NCBI GenBank assembly: GCA_900660155.1 | Contig: CABFPE010000113.1 | Location: 613,662-654,373 of the forward strand | Source: Hofstenia miamia | Taxonomy: Eukaryota; Xenacoelomorpha; Acoela; Hofsteniidae | Length of the DNA: 40,712 nt | Reading direction: 5' to 3' | Shown: piece by piece, positions 1-8,794 of the stretch | Layout: the number at the start of each line of letters is the position of its first letter | Position numbering within the stretch: the first letter of the stretch is position 1 | Program-made: the position numbers and the translations under genes | Notes under the pieces: generated by a model | What the model was told of the DNA's origin: nothing | The model's input: the letters and a program-made list of their open reading frames with translations, nothing else | Databases searched by the model: none

Positions 1-1
1 C

Positions 2-274
2 AATTTCCCCAACTGGTGTGTAGGAAAGTTCGGGCCCATCCCATGGCCTGCTTGGTCACCGGATTTACCGTCATGTGACAAACCTCTTTGGGGCATCATA
101 AAGAAAAGTGTACTGGCTGAAAAAGCAACATCAACTCAGGATCTGAAACAGGCAATTCACAATGCTTTTGCTAACTTTAAAATGGAATCTCTTCCAAAGA
201 TACATGCACGTACTTTTCGTCGACTTCAACTTTGCATTGATATTGATGGGTTGCAAGTCGACCCTTACGATTAG
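2..274 (+). CDS. C-terminal end of a mariner/Tc1-superfamily (IS630-type) DDE transposase, 5' truncated by the window edge
   Basis: The open frame runs from the window edge to a TAG at 272-274 and encodes about 90 residues. It contains the block GPIPWPAWSPDLPSCDKPLWG, followed by an Ile-Lys and a helical C-terminal tail. In IS630/Tc1/mariner transposases of animal genomes the segment W-P-x-x-S-P-D-L-x-x-x-D-x-x-L-W-G precedes the last catalytic acidic residue, here Asp in PSCD. Such enzymes cut and paste DNA in the nucleus using two-metal DDD/DDE chemistry. The N-terminal helix-turn-helix domain and first two catalytic acids lie outside the window, so intactness cannot be judged. No frameshift or stop is seen in the visible part. 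Terminal inverted repeats were not identified downstream. Confidence 0.72.
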   Translation, partial: NFPNWCVGKFGPIPWPAWSPDLPSCDKPLWGIIKKSVLAEKATSTQDLKQAIHNAFANFKMESLPKIHARTFRRLQLCIDIDGLQVDPYD

Positions 275-1160
275 TCATTGTACTTGGATTACTTTTTGAT
301 GTTAGTTTTGTTTGTTAAATATAGATGTATTGATTATATTAATGATAATGTCTGTTTGTATTATTGATTATGTGCAGTAGTAATTTGAAACATAGGGACT
401 TATGGAACAGACTGTATGTGTACATATTTTAGTGCAGTTTAAACTAATTTGCATATATATTGTATAAAAAACCTGAGATTGAACAAATTTCTAAATTACT
501 GAATGTTAAAATTTTATCTAAAGTAATTCTCATGTTTATTTGAAAAGCTACATTTTGAAATAGTTAAAAATTTGAACATGTTATAGCTAAGCTTTTGCTT
601 TGTTTCGTTAAAAAAATATTAGTACTCTTCAAGCTGAAATATTTCTGTAAAAAACACCCTATGCTAAAAATGAAAGGAAGAGCAAAAAGAAATGAAAATT
701 TTGCAACACAACGCTATTAAGATTTGCATTTTCCCTCAGTTACGNGAGCTCAGCTTTGTGTTAAAAGCCTCATAAACTCAAGATTTTATGAAAAATTGAT
801 ATCATATAGAATTTAATTCAATTTTAATTTAATATCTACTATTATAAATGAATTTTATTTGAAATTCCTCAAATTTTTCTAAAAATTTTTGGTTTTCTAC
901 TAAATTATCGAGTCCGTTTTATTTACGAATTCTTGGTAAAATTTTATGAGTGCAACACAACTTACCACTATTCAACTAACCAAGATTTATAGAAATTTTT
1001 TAAAAGCAGTTATTATGATTTTCAAATGAAGCAAGTTTTTTTAAATATATAAAAGTGCAGCTTTTCCTAATACGGAATGATAAAATCTACTCAAAAATTG
1101 AAATATTCAAAGCTAATTTCCTATTTTGATTTTTAAGTTGACTACTTAAGTATGTTCTCT
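275..1160. other. AT-rich intergenic DNA with no recognisable gene
   Basis: No supported coding region or structured repeat was found. The stretch is strongly AT-rich with many short A and T runs. One undetermined base (N) lies at 745 in otherwise ordinary sequence. It may include the 3' untranslated part and right end of the transposon that ends at 274, but no inverted repeat was seen to prove it. Confidence 0.5.
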
Positions 1161-1760
1161 TCAACAAAGAACGATTTGATGTAATTTATAAACTAAACGG
1201 TACGCAACTATTTTAAGGAGGAAATGAATTAAGCTCAAACCTTTGAAATTGTCGAGAATAAATTGTTTGTTAATCGGCACTTGATCTTGAAGACTCCGTG
1301 TTACATTGACATCAATTATAGAAATTTCCCACTTCCCACTCCACTTATTTTCATCACTAAGCAATACATTTTTAACTGAGATAAAGAACGTTTTCAGACG
1401 CTTGTTTATATTGTAGTATTTTTCACAAGGTTCCACAATAAAGATGTCCCCTTTTGATCTTCCAAAATTACAGAATTGTTGCAGAATTTTACCTTCCCTA
1501 TAAACTAGTATGGATATTTGCAAGGTATGATGTTTGTTGAAGACTAAGAGATCTTCTTCATCAAATTGCGATACATCTGTATAACTGATATTAGTACGAA
1601 AGTTCAATGTGAAGTTGTCATCTGAGACTTTTTCAACAGCGACACTTTCAATTATTAGTTTATCATAAAAGAATTTCGAACCTGTTGAAAAAATAGGAGT
1701 TGCGAAAATCATTAATAAAACAGTACGAAGCATTTTAGATACTGTATTCATTCTAAACAT
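1161..1760 (-). CDS. Hypothetical small secreted protein, possible host gene or single exon
   Basis: This is an uninterrupted 199-codon frame in AT-rich DNA, on the same strand as the neighbouring LINE but with no resemblance to transposon proteins. Its N-terminus looks like a signal peptide: a short basic start, then the hydrophobic run MLRTVLLMIFATPIFS beginning near residue 10, then TG. The Met at residue 10 could also be the start. The remainder is a mixed beta-like sequence with three cysteines (near residues 96, 111 and the last residue) and two or three N-x-S/T sites. A GT after an AAAG near codons 170-172 could be a splice donor, making the hydrophobic end intron read-through. The family is not recognised; a secreted beta-sandwich protein is only a guess. 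An open frame of this length with a signal peptide is unlikely by chance in such AT-rich DNA but not proven expressed. Confidence 0.4.
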   Translation of the reverse strand: MFRMNTVSKMLRTVLLMIFATPIFSTGSKFFYDKLIIESVAVEKVSDDNFTLNFRTNISYTDVSQFDEEDLLVFNKHHTLQISILVYREGKILQQFCNFGRSKGDIFIVEPCEKYYNINKRLKTFFISVKNVLLSDENKWSGKWEISIIDVNVTRSLQDQVPINKQFILDNFKGLSLIHFLLKIVAYRLVYKLHQIVLC

Positions 1761-2059
1761 GAGTGAATGTTGTTTTACTAGATGGCTATTTGCTAAATTT
1801 TATTGGTCAAAATCAAATTCAAATTTCTACATCAGTGATCAATCATATTCCAGAAAGATTCAAATTATTGGAATCATGTTTAAGAGTCAAAGCAAATGTA
1901 TTGCTCAATGTATACAAAAAATCTACAAACTAACACATGACAAAAGAAAAATAAAATATAAACAAATAAATAACTACAAATTAATATGTATAATATATAC
2001 TAAGATAATCAATGTTTGTGTGAATTTTTGTGTATGTGCTCAATGTTGGATGCATGTTT

Positions 2060-2602
2060 CGAATGCATGAAGTGTATTACCGTCCCCTAATGTAAATTGT
2101 TTTATTAAAAGAAACAGTTTCAATTTTTTTCTAAACTTCTTATAGTTTTTTTGTATTCGCGTTTCATAATCTAAATTATTCAATGTTTTAATTGACATGT
2201 GATGAAAGGCATTTGAACTTTTATCTAAATACAGAAATTTTTGTGATCGCTCAATTAATTTAATATAGTTATTAAGGAAAAGGAGAAATATTTGTAGAGA
2301 TTTGAATTTGGTAGAATGGAGATAATATTTTATATTTATTACGATATACTGATGCTTCGTTATGCTTTTGTGAAAAGTTTAGAGTTTTTATACACCAATT
2401 AAATGTCTTTGATAAAAGCATACGGTGTTTCGAATTTAGGTTAGTTAAAAGAAAAGAACAGTATTGAAAATGAGACAAGCAGAAAGCATCGATCAGTTGT
2501 TTATGATAGTTTCTTAATATTACATTGCGAAAGTAATAAAAATGTCTTTTCTTGCATCTTATTCAGTAGAAATTTTTCAAATTTTAATTCATTATCTATC
2601 TC
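2060..2602 (-). pseudogene. C-terminal remainder of the LINE ORF2 beyond the MITE insertion
   Basis: Past the MITE the minus strand continues as broken frames that fit the C-terminal region of a CR1/L2-like ORF2. A block around 2480-2370 contains HFQYCSFLLTNL, like the conserved H-x-x-Y-C motif after the thumb. A last frame from about 2265 to 2060 ends in a basic stretch KNYKKFRKKLKLFLL and then a stop. These tail features are typical of the family but the match is by eye and the exact 3' end is not fixed. Confidence 0.45.
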
Positions 2603-2823
2603 CAGGGGTATACCCAGGATTTTCTGACGTGGGGAGACATCATCATCATCATTACCAAAATTTTTTAAAATATCGAGAAATTAGACACTAAAAATGCATT
2701 TCACGAACCTAGATTTTAAATTTTTCAATTTTTTACGAATTTTTTTTTGATTTATTGAGTCAAAATCAAATTTGAGATCCTGACGGGGGACATTCCACCA
2801 TACCCCCCCTGCGTACGCCACTG
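2603..2823. mobile_element. Non-autonomous hAT-like MITE (221 bp) with 8-bp target duplication
   Basis: The segment starts CAGGGGTATACCCAGG and ends, on the opposite strand, CAGTGGCGTACGCAGG; 12 of the 16 terminal bases match as an inverted repeat. It is flanked by perfect 8-bp copies of TCTATCTC at 2595-2602 and 2824-2831. Eight-base duplications and CAGTGGCGTA-type ends are typical of hAT elements. There is no coding capacity. The element splits the C-terminal part of the LINE ORF2, so it arrived after the LINE. Confidence 0.82.
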
Positions 2824-2931
2824 TCTATCTCCACTCCTAAATAGCTGACTGATTCATTCTGCTTTATTGGCTTATTATTTATCTTTAGTTTTATATCACT
2901 TATTAGATTTCTTTGGCCTTCGGTGAAAAAA

Positions 2932-3535
2932 TTAAAATTGAGTTTTTTCCATATTTAGTTTCAGTTGATTATTAGTAATATAATTGCTTAATTTTTCTAT
3001 ATCTGTTTGGAGGTTTTTTGTAGCATCAAGAGCATTTTTTGCGGTACTTATTAGACATGCGTCATCTGCATATTGGTAAATATCGGTGTTTTTAACATGT
3101 TTTATTATATCGTTTACAAAAATTGCAAATAAAATAGGGCCAAGTACAGTGCCTTGGGGCACCCCACGGTCAGTCGTAACATAACTTGATTATTTACTGT
3201 TTAATATTTTTAAGAAGCTCATGATTAAATTAATTAGCACGAAAATTATAATTTATAAGCTTGTCTCGCAAAATATCAAAATTCATTGAATTGAATGCCT
3301 TACTTAAATCTAATAATGCTACACAACTGCAGTTATTATGAGATATATTAGACTTTATTTGTTGAGTAATAGATAGAATTGCGTCTTGCGTGCTATGGCC
3401 ATTGTGAAATCTAAATTGTTTATTTGATAGGATGTTTTCAGATTTTAGGAATGCGTTTATTTGAATATACAACAGTTTTTCAAAGAGTTTGCTAAAAGGA
3501 TGTGTAATGGAAATGGGTCTATAATTTTTTTGCAT
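2932..3535 (-). pseudogene. LINE reverse transcriptase core, frameshifted
   Basis: Two open segments cover the palm and finger region of a non-LTR reverse transcriptase. The upstream one (3535-3230) starts with NYRPIS, continues with a block ending in KLFEKLL, and includes LLDLSKAFNSMN, which holds the first catalytic Asp. The downstream one (3162-2932) starts with PQGTVLGPILF and holds YADD, the second catalytic pair, at about residues 31-34. A frame change and stop separate them at 3163-3229. Further C-terminal reading frame continues to about 2832 and, past the MITE, from 2602 to 2055. In the LINE life cycle this domain copies RNA at the nicked target. The catalytic residues are intact but the gene is broken. 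Confidence 0.72.
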
Positions 3536-4324
3536 TTAGGTTGTCACCTTCTTTATATATAAGAGTTATATCTGATTTTTTCATTAAGTCTGGAAATTCA
3601 CAATCAATAATATATTGATTAAATGTGATTAACAATTGTTCCTTAAAAATAGGAAAAAAACGTTTAATAATATAAAATGGGAGATTATAAGAAGCAGTTG
3701 ATTTGTTGGTATCAAGTTTTTTAACAATGTTTTCTAATTCATTGATTGTAGAAAGTCTAAAGAAAAATTGATTTGATTTTTTGAGATTATCAGAATTTTG
3801 TTTTTTCTTATAAAGTGGAAAATCGAAATTTCCAAGTTTTTTAATGTTGAATTTAAATGATTTAGTATTTGAATTTTGTCTGTTACGCCCATGTTATTGA
3901 TGTTTAATTCATTTATTTCGGATGAAGGACCTTTACATTTTCCAATAAATTTATGGACATATCACCATTTCTCTCGAGCAGAATTTAATTGATTAAAGAA
4001 TTTTTTCCGAGCTTTAGTTAAATTTTTTGGTCCTGATTGCATAACTGTTTTCTTTGATCTTTAATAATTGGTCCAATTAGTCTTTGTCGGCTCAGATTTC
4101 GCAAGATCAACTAATTCTTGCTTAATTGATATTAGTTCATGGACTTAATTATCATTGGTGTTTGGAAAAAGAAATTTATTTGCTTTTATTTTAACCCTTT
4201 GCTTCTTAATGGGTGCAACACTGTTTAATGCCTTGTAGATTCAAATCTTTCATGATAAATGTCATATTCAGATTTACGGACTGGTTTTAAAGATTTTGGC
4301 ACAATTATCATAAGTCGAGCACCT

Positions 4325-4705
4325 TTACCTATTTGATTCAGCCTCAAAAATTTGTCTGTCTGGATTTAACAAGCTAGGTTCGATATCAGGCTTAAGCCAA
4401 GTTTCTCTAATTAAGAAAATTGCATTTTTTCCAATTTTTGTAATCAACGTTAAGAAATCATTTCTGTTTGAATTAAGGCTTCTAGCATTAAGGTATATAT
4501 ATTTAATGTTATTATAATAGTTTTTCAATTTGTATTCAATTTTGTACTCATTTAGAATAGGACCAGGATTTGTCTTTATGTCCCCAGAAAGGATTAATTT
4601 TAAAAGAAGAAAATACCTAATAAAGTGTTTATATATCAAAATACTGAATTTGGTACTACATGTGTAGTAATTGAATTGTAAGTGCTTTCTGTGTTGTGTT
4701 TGCAA
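4325..4705 (-). pseudogene. LINE ORF2 N-terminus: 2A-like leader plus start of the AP endonuclease domain
   Basis: This 126-codon open frame is the 5' end of the LINE coding region. Residues 1-40 are a leader with a hydrophobic LLLKLIL stretch; residues 41-49 are GDIKTNPGP, a 2A-like motif. From about residue 67 the endonuclease domain begins with the block YIYLNARSL, which carries the conserved Asn, and E101-T-W-L carries the metal-binding Glu of the AP-endonuclease fold. The frame breaks after residue 126; remaining endonuclease sequence down to about 3540 is out of frame and decayed. In CR1/L2 elements this domain nicks the target DNA to prime reverse transcription. The start is the first Met before the leader. 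Confidence 0.65.
4559..4585 (-). other. 2A-like ribosome-skipping motif (GDIKTNPGP) in the LINE leader
   Basis: Codons for GDIKTNPGP lie directly after a hydrophobic leader and before the endonuclease domain. 2A peptides have the core D-(V/I)-E-x-N-P-G-P, and the ribosome skips the bond between the last Gly and Pro. Here the position that is normally Glu is Lys, which may weaken or abolish skipping. Similar motifs are known at the N-terminus of some CR1/L2-type LINEs of invertebrates. Confidence 0.6.
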
Positions 4706-4805
4706 GTGAACATGTATATATTATATAGGTACATTTCGGAATAAAAAATATAAAACTAGGTAATACATAAAAAAATTTACCATTTTGATTGATTAATCAT
4801 TCTAG

Positions 4806-6139
4806 TGTGACATAATCCATCAATATATCATGTGTGGTCAAGATGAGAGAAAGAATGGATGAAACCAAGACTAGAAATATTATAATGATTATAATAATTA
4901 ATATGTAAACACATGATATGATTGATTATTTAATTTTGTAAATTGTTTTGTGTAGTTATATTTAAATTATGCTTGAAAGTATTTGACAAAACAATAGATG
5001 GCCAAGCAGCATATTCTAATTAATGCTGATGTTGCGTAATTATCAGCAGAACTGTAAAACTAGGGAAAACAGTAAACAAGAAAATATTAAGCAGGTACTA
5101 GTTGAGTGTTTGCTTATTTACTACTAAGTGCTATAAATATGATAGAAATGATATGTTTGATGATGAATGAATTTAAGTTGGATTTACTCTTTCTCTTGTC
5201 AGGTTAATTTGTATTTTATGGAAAGCTAAACTTTCAAGCACTGGGGGTAATTTGGACAGTGGTTCCCACATCCGTTTAAAAGTATGCTGGAGCAGCCTCC
5301 TAATAGCCATTACATGGTGGGGAGGGTGACAGCTGTAATTACCTTTTAGTGCTTTTAGGTTATGAATAGGTATAGGGGTTTTTCTCTGTTATAGCTTTCC
5401 TATTCTTTGTTGCTTGTCAGTTATTATGATTATGATTATTATACTTTACATGATTGTTTCCCTATCAAAGAATTCCAATCCATTGTGGTGTCACCTCATA
5501 ATCAGTGAATTAGTATTGCAGTTAATTATATCTTGTTTTTATATTACATTCATTATCAGTTTACTATCAGAATTAAGTTGCCCATTATTTCCTATTGTAG
5601 ACCCTTGGCCGACTTACGCATTTGTTTTCTTGCTGGCAGCATTGATTGTTTACATGTATCAAGGGCTATCATGTATCAGTATATATGTAGGGCTATTATA
5701 TGAAAGGCTAACGCATCCTGGTTGCTGTAATTGATTATCATTACAAATTCATAATAACAGAAACAATCAATGCACTAAATTTTTGATCAGTTGCCAATCC
5801 CCTTACACTGAGTTCATTATTCACACACTAATTCCGTCGATGGTTTTCACTGTGAAGAAGAAGTGCACTTTGTAGTTGTGGCTGATTACTATAGATCTGA
5901 AGCCATGTGGCAAACCTTTGGTGTTGATCCTGTCTTCCATCTTTCACTCTTTACCTAAATGAGTTGTTGTAAGTTACGCAGTTAAAGAGGTTACTGTATA
6001 TTAAGTTAAGTTAATCAACAGAACACTCAATTAGAAGGAGAGAATTTAGAAGATTGTCAAGCTTACTTACCATGTTATCTAAGAAAAGTAATAAGTTACT
6101 ATGTATTCATTACAAAAAGTGAATTGGCATGATTCTACA
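4806..6139 (+). repeat. Solo LTR of the old gypsy subfamily (alpha), with CTAG target duplication
   Basis: The segment begins TGTGACATAATCC and ends GATTCTACA, with CTAG on both sides (4802-4805 and 6140-6143). It aligns along its length with the 5' LTR of element A at 7205-8481: shared blocks include the start, GCTAATTAATGCTGA-like and GTATAGGGGTTTTT-like segments, and the TTCTACA end. No internal retroelement sequence follows, so it is a solo LTR left by recombination between the two LTRs of one insertion. The open frames inside it are not conserved in the sister LTR and are not genes. Confidence 0.8.
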
Positions 6140-6143
6140 CTAG

Positions 6144-7204
6144 GGATTAAGAGATTGGGTTGGAAGAAGACATCAACATGAAGAGGAGCTTATGACTTTG
6201 GAGTAAGAAATGTGAGGAGGACGGAATTATGAAGCAGTAATTGGGTGAAGACTGAAGTGATTCTTTAGCATCTAAGTCATTTGTTTGATTCCATTTGCCA
6301 GAAAGATGAATTCCATCGTGGGACAGGAGACTACAGTTGATTGTTCTTCAAGATAACATGAATTTTTTGAAGACAGGGTTGACATTGAATATATTTGAAG
6401 AGACGGGTGATAGGAATTCGTTAAATTCATCAATGACGTGTTTTGTTGTAAGAGTGAATATTTGGAGACAAGTGTAATTTCTAAGATGTAGATGAATAGT
6501 GGCAAGAATTTAAGACCAATCTGTTGAAATAAATGATTGATATTTGATTTGAATGTTTGAACATCAGTGGAGTGTTTTGCATTCCCCAGTCTAACAAACT
6601 TTGTTAAACTTGAAAAAAATTTATGAAAATTGTAAGAACTTTGTGAAAATTTAAGAAAATTGAAACTTGATAAAAATTTAAGAAAATATTAAAGTACTTC
6701 TATAGTATATCTCCTTCAATTTCTGTCATGTTTTATTTAGTCTAATGCTTTCTGTGTTCTCTACAATAATATTTTAAATAGGTTAAAAATTTTTTGTTTA
6801 TCATTTATTTATATTACCACTGTACAAAAAAGTCCTCCACATTAATTGATAAATGCTGCCACATTGTTTTTGAATTCTCTACAATAATGGTATAAAGAAA
6901 TTAAATATATATTTTGTTTACAATTTATTTAGATTTCACCAACTTCACATATAAATGTCGTCCAACCATACTGGCTTGGTCTAAATATATCAAGGTAAAA
7001 AATATTTTGCCAATGTGGTATAATTAATAATGCATTTAGTTCTGCTGTTGTCCACCAGTTCAGTATTTTATCCATCATAAAATTAATGAAAAACAACTTC
7101 CTTTCATTGCTCTATTTGCTAATAGGAGAGACATTTCATTGTGATATGTGCTTAATGCATCATTTAGTTTTTTGCTGTCTCATACATATCAAATCATTTT
7201 ATAG
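6144..7204. other. Unassigned AT-rich spacer between an old solo LTR and element A
   Basis: No supported gene was found. The stretch includes simple A-rich repetition around 6600-6690 (variants of GAAAATTTAAGAAAATTG) and an imperfect direct repeat: a block near 6755-6815 starting TTCTCTACAATAAT recurs near 6873-6930. These may be fragments of an unknown repeat. Confidence 0.4.
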
Positions 7205-8481
7205 TGTGGCATAATCCGTATGTGGTCAAATAAAGAGAAACTAAGGCCACAAATTATACTAACAGTATAATAATTTGATTAAAATGTAATCACATGGTTA
7301 TTACCCATTAAAAAAATTATACAGTGCAGTTTTGATATTAGTTATATTGGCAAAACAGTTTGACAAAATACTAAAAGGCGAACTTGCATGAGCTAATTAA
7401 TGCTGACATTGAGCAACTCAGCAGATGAAGAAATAGAGGGAAAACTGTCAACAACATTTAAGAACAGGTACTTGCTGATTGTTTAATTGTTTACAAAAAT
7501 TTAGTATAAATACACAGTAAAGGTAATGATTGTGATGAATGAATTTTACTGGATTAATTTTTATTCAGGTTATTTAATTATATTAAAGGGAAGCTAAATG
7601 TTTGACCATGAGAGTAGTCTGCAGGTGGTCCCCAGATCAGGCTTAATGTACTTCAGAGCAGCTGCATAATACAACCTTTCAAAAGTGTGGTGCAGCTAGC
7701 AGCTGGGACTTCTGACATGCCTTTAGTTAAATTTATGATTAGGGGTTTTTATCCATTGTAGCTTTCCCCTCAATTCATTCACAAATAAGACATGTCTCTG
7801 ATAAATTAATGTAGGCTAACCCTTTTTAGATATAAATTTGCTATTCCTAATAATGAAACTTATTATACATATGAGGTGCCTATGAGCCCTGATCACTGCA
7901 AGTCAGCTTACATTGCTTATAGTGTTGCTGTATTATATTGTATCTCAACTGATTGACCATTGATATTCTCATACTTTCTGCTGGTAACATTGATTACTTG
8001 CATGTATTTCATGTATATTTATAAATGTAGGGATATTATATGTAAGAAATCATAATAAACTAAACCATCCTGGTTGTGATATTATTCTTTATTTGCTCAA
8101 TGAAAATAACAAGGGTAATCAATGCAATAAATTACTAGGTTGCAAATCACACAATATCACTGAGAACACTATCCACACACTGTGAGTCTCATTGGCAAAC
8201 CCTGAGGTTTCCCTGAAGAATGGAGCAGTTACCAAGTTTTAACAAGTTTAAATTCTCTTCTCTTACAAAGTTCTGTGTTGGGTCACAACCCTCTACCATT
8301 ATGTACTCCCAACCTAAGCAGAATGTTATAGTTAATATAACCAGATTTGCTGGATTAACAATAGTATGATTTGATCAGGAGTGATTATGGGAATCCCTTA
8401 ACCTTTGGCACAAAGAAAAATGACAAATGTTATAGCAATTATACCTATTTTGCTCAAATTAAGGATTTGCAAGATTCTACA
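7205..8481 (+). repeat. 5' LTR of element A (alpha subfamily)
   Basis: It begins TGTGGCATAATCC after ATAG and ends TTCTACA directly before the primer-binding site. It aligns with the solo LTR at 4806-6139, which fixes both ends. LTRs of this type carry the promoter and polyadenylation signals, but no TATA box or polyadenylation site was assigned. It is more diverged from the LTRs of elements B and C than those are from each other, so A is from an older subfamily. Confidence 0.75.
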
Positions 8482-8495
8482 TGGTGACTATGACA
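8482..8495 (+). promoter_or_regulatory. Primer-binding site of element A (tRNA-Arg-like)
   Basis: TGGTGACTATGACA begins immediately after the LTR end. It corresponds to TGGTGACCGTGACA in element B and TGGCAACTGTGACA in element C. From memory of the family, mdg1/412-type elements use a tRNA-Arg primer with a very similar site. The three variants differ mostly where a CpG would be expected to have decayed. Confidence 0.65.
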
Positions 8496-8794
8496 GATGC
8501 CTGACAATGCAAGCAGAAAACAATCCTGAGTTAAGAAGGATTTCTTCACAGGAAACAACCAGGAAAAATTGATTCAAGATGTACTTCTTATCAACCAAAT
8601 ACTGGAGCTTCCAACAATGAGGTAATGAAACAACCACAGGAAATACAACAAACTCCAGAGACAACAAAACTCATCAAATGACCTAGGCAAACACACAACA
8701 CAATGGTTATGAACATTAAATGAGAAACCAAACCTTGAAAACCAAAGCTGGTATGGGAAACCAACAAAAAGCCTACTCCACACTAACAAGAAAC

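Larger units (their letters stand above)
2055..4720 (-). mobile_element. CR1/L2-like non-LTR retrotransposon, decayed
   Basis: Reading from high to low coordinates, the element shows in order: a short N-terminal leader with a 2A-like motif, the start of an apurinic-type endonuclease domain, a reverse transcriptase core with the YADD box, and a C-terminal tail that ends in a stop near 2055. Frames shift and stops interrupt it several times, so it is a fossil. The protein blocks (LNARS near the endonuclease start, an E-T-W-L block, NYRPIS, PQGTVLGPILF, YADD) are those of CR1/L2-type LINEs. A hAT-like MITE sits at 2603-2823. No poly-A tail was seen; CR1/L2 elements usually end in short tandem repeats, and none was clear here. 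No target duplication was identified. Confidence 0.7.

Noticed and set aside
1759..2070. 103-codon open frame on the plus strand
   Set aside because: It overlaps the 3' end of the minus-strand LINE and has the composition of AT-rich noncoding DNA; no domain is seen.
5414..5734. 106-codon hydrophobic open frame
   Set aside because: It lies inside the solo LTR 4806-6139; the sister LTR at 7205-8481 does not keep the frame. Hydrophobicity is expected from T-rich DNA.
6272..6505. 77-codon frame on the minus strand
   Set aside because: AT-rich spacer, no similarity to any recognisable domain and no neighbouring support.
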